Part shown: piece after piece, positions 32,715 to 35,368 of the stretch
Layout: the number at the start of each line of letters is the position of its first letter
How positions within the stretch are numbered: the first letter of the stretch is position 1
DNA from: a virus
IMG/VR virus record: IMGVR_UViG_3300047554_000798
Span: 1 to 35,368 of that record
Reading direction: 5' to 3' (one strand)
Length of the DNA stretch: 35,368 bases
Position numbers and translations under genes: made by a program
The notes under the pieces: generated by a model
Databases searched by the model: none
What the model was told of the DNA's origin: nothing
The model's input: only the letters and a program-made list of their open reading frames with translations

Positions 32715-33089
32715 ATGACCCGAATGGAAGCATTAGATAGATTGTCCGTTATTGCAAAGATTTGTTCAGAGTTAAGGTGTAGTTCAAATTGTGAACACGT
32801 TCCAGAATATCGGATTTTAGCCAAGGTTTTTGAAATTGATATTTTAAAGCGCAGAGGTAAGGTATATGAGCCGGTTGTGAAAAAGAAAAACGCCTATTCA
32901 CCACGCAAGTCAAACGCAAAAGGTTTGGCAAATAATAAGTGTTTTCTTGAACTTAAAGATGCAGGAATGAGCGACAAAGAAATTGCCAAAGCAATGTCAT
33001 TAAACATTCGAACAGTGCAATCCATAAAAAAACGGGTGGGGTGGAAACCATTAGAACAAAGCACGTTGAACGAGGAAACTTCAAGTTAA
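32715..33089 (+). CDS. Helix-turn-helix protein (124 aa)
   Basis: 124 aa from the ATG at 32715; TTG at 32691 is possible with GGGAGG but is nearly adjacent to it. N-terminal LDRLSVIAKICSELRCSSNC is helical with cysteines; the C-terminal half has LELKDAGMSDKEIAKAMSLN then IRTVQSIKKRVGWKP, a clear helix-turn-helix like phage ssrA/antiterminator regulators. It lies beside the ArpU-like gene at the end of the early operon, so a role in the early-to-late switch is likely by position. Confidence 0.65.
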   Translation: MTRMEALDRLSVIAKICSELRCSSNCEHVPEYRILAKVFEIDILKRRGKVYEPVVKKKNAYSPRKSNAKGLANNKCFLELKDAGMSDKEIAKAMSLNIRTVQSIKKRVGWKPLEQSTLNEETSS

Positions 33090-33481
33090 TCGAGATTGAA
33101 CTTTATAACTATCATAAAACCAAAAAAGAATACGAGTTTTTACAAGAGGAAATCATTCAAGGAAGTGCGCCACCATCGGAAGCCATTGGGGCATCAAGGG
33201 GCATTGATGTAAGTAAGCCGACAGAGAATAAAGCGATTCAATTAACAAGTCCCGAAATCCTGGAATTAAGAAAGCGTATTGATGCGATTAAATACGCCAT
33301 CCGAATGTTAGACAACCAACCGGAACCAAAGAAAAAAGAGTTGCTAGAACTCAAATATTTTTCACAGCGTTACAGTGATATTGGCATCATGGAAAAGTTA
33401 CACATTGAGAGGAGAACACTTTATAAATGGCGGAGGGAAATCATCTCATTGATAGCAAGTCAACTGGGTTGGAAAGTTTAA
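33041..33481 (+). CDS. ArpU/RinA-like late transcription activator (146 aa)
   Basis: 146 aa from GTG at 33041, ACGGGTGG upstream, overlapping the previous gene by 49 bases. An N-terminal charged coil (YHKTKKEYEFLQEEIIQGSA) and a middle (ILELRKRIDAIKYAIRML) precede a sigma-70-region-4-like helix-turn-helix: LELKYFSQRYSDIGIMEKLH, IERRTLYKWRREIISLIA. This is the pattern of the ArpU/RinA/DUF1492 family, activators of late or packaging genes. The most likely target is the promoter at 1547-1576 with its 16-bp palindrome. Confidence 0.8.
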   Translation: METIRTKHVERGNFKLIEIELYNYHKTKKEYEFLQEEIIQGSAPPSEAIGASRGIDVSKPTENKAIQLTSPEILELRKRIDAIKYAIRMLDNQPEPKKKELLELKYFSQRYSDIGIMEKLHIERRTLYKWRREIISLIASQLGWKV

Positions 33482-33813
33482 CAATCATAGAGTTGCTAGA
33501 CTTGTATAAAGATTGTGTCATTTGGTTAAGAGTCAGACAGGGTAGAATGTTTACGTCACAAGATTTTATCCAGGCACATAATGAACTATTGAGCCGTGTT
33601 CTTATTAAAGATGACGAACAGGTTATAAAGAAAAAAGACGTGCTAAAGGCATTGGAAGAAATCGAACGTTTGAAGGTAAAGGTAAATGAACTTGAGATTG
33701 AAAATAGAACACTTATTAAGGACTTGCGAATTATTAGAAACGAAACAGCGGAAGACAGAAACAAGATTGTAAAAATAGAAGCCATCCTTAGCGGGAACAA
33801 TTACATGTACTAG
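33427..33813 (+). CDS. Coiled-coil hypothetical protein (128 aa)
   Basis: 128 aa; ATG inside the ArpU-like gene (55-base overlap), AGGAGA about ten bases upstream. N-terminal LESLTIIELLDLYKDCVIWL then a long coiled coil (DVLKALEEIERLKVKVNELE, NRTLIKDLRIIRNETAEDRN). No enzymatic motif. Could be a regulator partner of the ArpU-like protein. Family not recognised. Confidence 0.65.
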   Translation: MAEGNHLIDSKSTGLESLTIIELLDLYKDCVIWLRVRQGRMFTSQDFIQAHNELLSRVLIKDDEQVIKKKDVLKALEEIERLKVKVNELEIENRTLIKDLRIIRNETAEDRNKIVKIEAILSGNNYMY

Positions 33814-33823
33814 GTGGGATAAA

Positions 33824-34093
33824 ATGGACTATTTCAGCGAAACAAGAGTAAAGGAACTAGAGCAACAAAACGAGGTTTTACGTTACCGGGTAAACGCATT
33901 GCAAAGTGAGATTGAAACCTTGCGTAATTCATTAGCCAGACAATTTAAGGCAGGAGAATTCAAAAGGTGGGATGAACTATATGTCCACTTGCGAAAAGAA
34001 TGGAAAAAGGCAACAGACAACAACGAACGGTCAAAAGCCTATCACATTCATGCGATAACCCAAATTATGCGGGAAATCGATAACAGCAAGTAA
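33824..34093 (+). CDS. Coiled-coil hypothetical protein (89 aa)
   Basis: 89 aa with AGGTGGGA upstream. Leucine-heptad coil from the start (RVKELEQQNEVLRYRVNALQ, SEIETLRNSLARQ), then a helical, aromatic C-terminus (RWDELYVHLRKEWKKATDNN, SKAYHIHAITQIMREI). No family identified. Confidence 0.65.
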   Translation: MDYFSETRVKELEQQNEVLRYRVNALQSEIETLRNSLARQFKAGEFKRWDELYVHLRKEWKKATDNNERSKAYHIHAITQIMREIDNSK

Positions 34094-34129
34094 GGTGTTA
34101 AAAATTAAAAGTCAAGGAAGGTCAAACCT

Positions 34130-34297
34130 ATGAATAGAAATGAATTGATTGCAGGACTGGAAGAACATGCCGAAGACGTGTTGAAACTTATTTTACGCAA
34201 AGGAAAGACAGAATATAGACAAGGTTTTTATGATGGGCTTTATGGGGCTATCACAACGATAAAACTATCAGCAGGAGCCAAGCCAAATGACAATTAA
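34130..34297 (+). CDS. Small helical protein (55 aa)
   Basis: 55 aa, ATG at 34130 with AGGAAGG upstream; ends TAA at 34297. Reads MNRNELIAGLEEHAEDVLKL then GKTEYRQGFYDGLYGAITTI. Below usual length cut-offs but well supported by the ribosome site and the overlap with the next gene. Not recognised. Confidence 0.6.
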   Translation: MNRNELIAGLEEHAEDVLKLILRKGKTEYRQGFYDGLYGAITTIKLSAGAKPNDN

Positions 34298-34451
34298 AAA
34301 GTATCGTTATCTTTTCATTGATGAAGTGTTAAAGATAAAAGAACAGATTGCCGAAAAGTTGGTAGACGATGCAGAGAACGAGGAACTACTTCAAGAGTTG
34401 CATCTTATCAAAAATGAACTAAGATGGCGCAAAGGGAAAGAACTTAAATAG
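34287..34451 (+). CDS. Small helical protein, last gene of the early operon (54 aa)
   Basis: 54 aa, ATG at 34287 overlapping the preceding gene, AGGAGC upstream; ends TAG at 34451, 10 bases before a terminator stem. Reads MTIKKYRYLFIDEVLKIKEQ and ELLQELHLIKNELRWRKGKE, highly charged helices. Not recognised. Confidence 0.6.
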   Translation: MTIKKYRYLFIDEVLKIKEQIAEKLVDDAENEELLQELHLIKNELRWRKGKELK

Positions 34452-34461
34452 CAAAGAAAAA

Positions 34462-34488
34462 ACCACTCATTCCGAGTGGTCTTTTTTT
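34462..34488. terminator. Bidirectional terminator between early operon and ArdC operon
   Basis: ACCACTC (34462-34468) pairs with GAGTGGT (34474-34480) around ATTCC; T-run on the right and A-run (AAAGAAAAAA) on the left, so it can stop transcription from both sides. The stem overlaps the last codons of the minus-strand helix-turn-helix gene. Confidence 0.9.
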
Positions 34489-34673
34489 GTTCGCCAGTTT
34501 TTTGGATGTTCGGGTTGTGATGGGTTTTGTGTATTCTTTAGCATGACCCACGAGTTGCCGATTTTAACGGCTTCAATTTTTCCTTTGTTACAAAGTTGTT
34601 TAATATAATCCCGATTCAATCCCCAGGCTTCAGACGCTTCATCTACGCCCATAATTTCATCAAGTGCACTCAT
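34467..34673 (-). CDS. Excisionase-like helix-turn-helix protein (68 aa), last gene of the ArdC operon
   Basis: 68 aa; ATG at 34673 seven bases after AGGAGGG (a longer reading overlaps the prior gene). MerR/HTH_17-type fold: GVDEASEAWGLNRDYIKQLC then NKGKIEAVKIGNSWVM, the helix-turn-helix plus wing of excisionase-family DNA-binding proteins. A polar tail (KNTQNPSQPEHPKNWRTKKD) follows. It may regulate its operon (direct repeats at 1424/1464) or act as the recombination directionality factor; position far from int favours the first. Confidence 0.75.
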   Translation of the reverse strand: MSALDEIMGVDEASEAWGLNRDYIKQLCNKGKIEAVKIGNSWVMLKNTQNPSQPEHPKNWRTKKDHSE

Positions 34674-34683
34674 TGAAACCCTC

Positions 34684-35031
34684 CTATTTGTCAAAACGAA
34701 TGTTTCTTATAAAGTCTTTCCAGTTTGGACCGTATTCACACCGTGAAAGGTCTTCAAACTCTTCTAGGCTTACAAATTCCACCCTCTCAAACCATTCATC
34801 ACCGATGCACTCTTCAAAGTAGATGGGCGGTACTTTTATTTTAGCCTCTTTTGTGTAGTATTCAAGCATTAAAGTTATGGAAGTGAAGAGGGTCCATTTT
34901 TCGTGATAGATTGTTCGAAACCTGGTGTCGTCCGTTTGTTGCCACGCTTCAAAATGTGCACTGGCTTCTTTGTTTAGTTGTTCAAGGTGTTTATTTAAAA
35001 GGTCTATTGTTCTATCGTTTAAGATTTGCAT
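34684..35031 (-). CDS. Hypothetical protein in the ArdC operon (115 aa)
   Basis: 115 aa from the ATG at 35031, five bases after GGAGG; the longer reading to 35079 runs into the hairpin and is rejected. Helical N-terminus (ILNDRTIDLLNKHLEQLNKE, ASAHFEAWQQTDDTRF), acidic C-terminus (EECIGDEWFERVEFVSLEEF, EDLSRCEYGPNWKDFI). Strong negative charge could mimic DNA, as many anti-restriction proteins do, but this is speculation. Family not recognised. Confidence 0.7.
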   Translation of the reverse strand: MQILNDRTIDLLNKHLEQLNKEASAHFEAWQQTDDTRFRTIYHEKWTLFTSITLMLEYYTKEAKIKVPPIYFEECIGDEWFERVEFVSLEEFEDLSRCEYGPNWKDFIRNIRFDK

Positions 35032-35050
35032 AATATCCTCCGATTTGAGA

Positions 35051-35073
35051 GGACCCAACGTTTTGTTGGGACC
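35051..35073 (-). promoter_or_regulatory. Second GGTCC hairpin in the ArdC operon leader
   Basis: GGACCCAAC (35051-35059), loop GTTTT, GTTGGGACC (35065-35073), one mismatch in a 9-bp stem. On the minus strand it is followed by TCTCAAATCGGAGG, the ribosome site of the 115-aa gene. The hairpin at 91-115 has the same layout ahead of the 73-aa gene, GGTCCTCT then A-rich then GGAG. A shared RNA element is likely. Confidence 0.6.
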
Positions 35074-35088
35074 CCGCATTTTTATGAG

Positions 35089-35310
35089 TTATAAAAGAAG
35101 GTCATCAAAACTTGTTATTGGTGGTGTTGTTTTTTCCAGTTTGAAAAGGTCTGGACGTCTATACATGTATTGAATTGTGCCCGGGTGACTTTCCGTCCAA
35201 GTTTGACCCTCATAGAGCCAATCCCCTGCTGTTTTATAGTGGCGTTGTGCGATGTAGACCGTTCCGTTCAAATGACTTTCCAGGACCGTAACTTTAAAAT
35301 GTAGACTCAT
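35089..35310 (-). CDS. Hypothetical protein in the ArdC operon (73 aa)
   Basis: 73 aa; ATG at 35310 after AAAGGAG. Its first 69 bases are repeated at window positions 1-69 because of the circular overlap. Beta-rich: SLHFKVTVLESHLNGTVYIA, then DWLYEGQTWTESHPGTIQYM and a C-terminal TTPPITSFDDLL. Aromatic residues are unusually common. Fourth gene after ardC's promoter, expressed from it. Not recognised. Confidence 0.7.
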   Translation of the reverse strand: MSLHFKVTVLESHLNGTVYIAQRHYKTAGDWLYEGQTWTESHPGTIQYMYRRPDLFKLEKTTPPITSFDDLLL

Positions 35311-35368
35311 TGTATATTCTCCTTTAGTAGAGGACCGAGCCGGGTTGACCCGGTCCCTATTTTTTATT
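35242..35368. repeat. Terminal direct repeat, right copy
   Basis: Identical to bases 1-127. It should be collapsed to one copy to close the circle. Confidence 0.95.

Noticed and set aside
34467-34673. The 68-aa helix-turn-helix protein as the phage excisionase
   Set aside because: The fold fits, but it is at the end of a separate operon far from int and attP; I keep it as an excisionase-family DNA-binding protein of uncertain role.
34684-35079. Longer start at 35079 for the 115-aa protein
   Set aside because: It would translate through the hairpin at 35051-35073, while the ATG at 35031 has an ideal GGAGG site.

Overview
The window is a complete temperate tailed-phage genome, best read as a circle. 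Its last 127 bases (35242-35368) repeat its first 127 exactly, so the unique length is about 35,241 bp and one gene crosses the join. A host in the Bacillota, probably Bacillales, is suggested by strong AAAGGAGG-type ribosome binding sites, frequent TTG/GTG starts, sigma-A-like promoters, about 40% GC by eye, and the families present (PBSX-type terminase, XhlA-like lysis protein, ArpU/RinA-like activator, G39P-like replication protein). I cannot name the host genus.

Layout. (1) 34467-1414 across the join, minus strand: a separate operon with its own strong promoter. It encodes an ArdC-type antirestriction protein, four small unknown proteins and an excisionase-like helix-turn-helix protein. 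(2) 1538-13957, plus strand: promoter, palindrome and early hairpin, then terminase small and large subunits, portal, scaffold, major capsid protein, connectors, a large tail hub/stopper-like protein, a collagen-repeat fibre, a 12-repeat kelch protein and two small tail genes. (3) 14015-19822: two internal virion (ejection) proteins, the second a 1,469-residue multidomain protein with a GNAT-like segment. There is no tape-measure gene, no tail-tube gene and no G/GT frameshift pair, so the virion is most likely a podovirus. (4) 19882-22257: lysis genes (XhlA-like, lipoprotein, two small holin candidates, M23 endopeptidase) and a calcineurin-like phosphoesterase. (5) 22397-24777: probable attP, tyrosine integrase, an operator array, a 36-residue ORF and the CI-like repressor. 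(6) 24778-34451, plus strand: early genes, namely Cro-like and DUF771-like regulators, an HNH-AP2 homing endonuclease, ERF annealase, SSB, an HNH protein, a replication initiator with internal iterons (probable origin), a helicase inhibitor/loader-like protein, RusA, a possible ThyX-fold protein, dUTPase, an ArpU/RinA-like late activator and many small unknown genes. A bidirectional terminator at 34462 separates blocks 6 and 1.

How it would work (inference). CI and Cro-like proteins act on operators at 24640-24765 and probably on the matching boxes at 23834-24074. The early operon replicates DNA with an initiator, ERF/SSB and the host helicase. The ArpU-like protein at its end then switches on the terminase promoter, which runs into a terminator-like hairpin before the first late gene. 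The most unusual parts are the combination of temperate genes with a podovirus-like virion, the multidomain ejection protein, the collagen plus kelch adhesion pair, the two-motif operator array beside the integrase, and the ArdC operon with its GGTCC hairpins. All family calls come from reading motifs; no database search was run.
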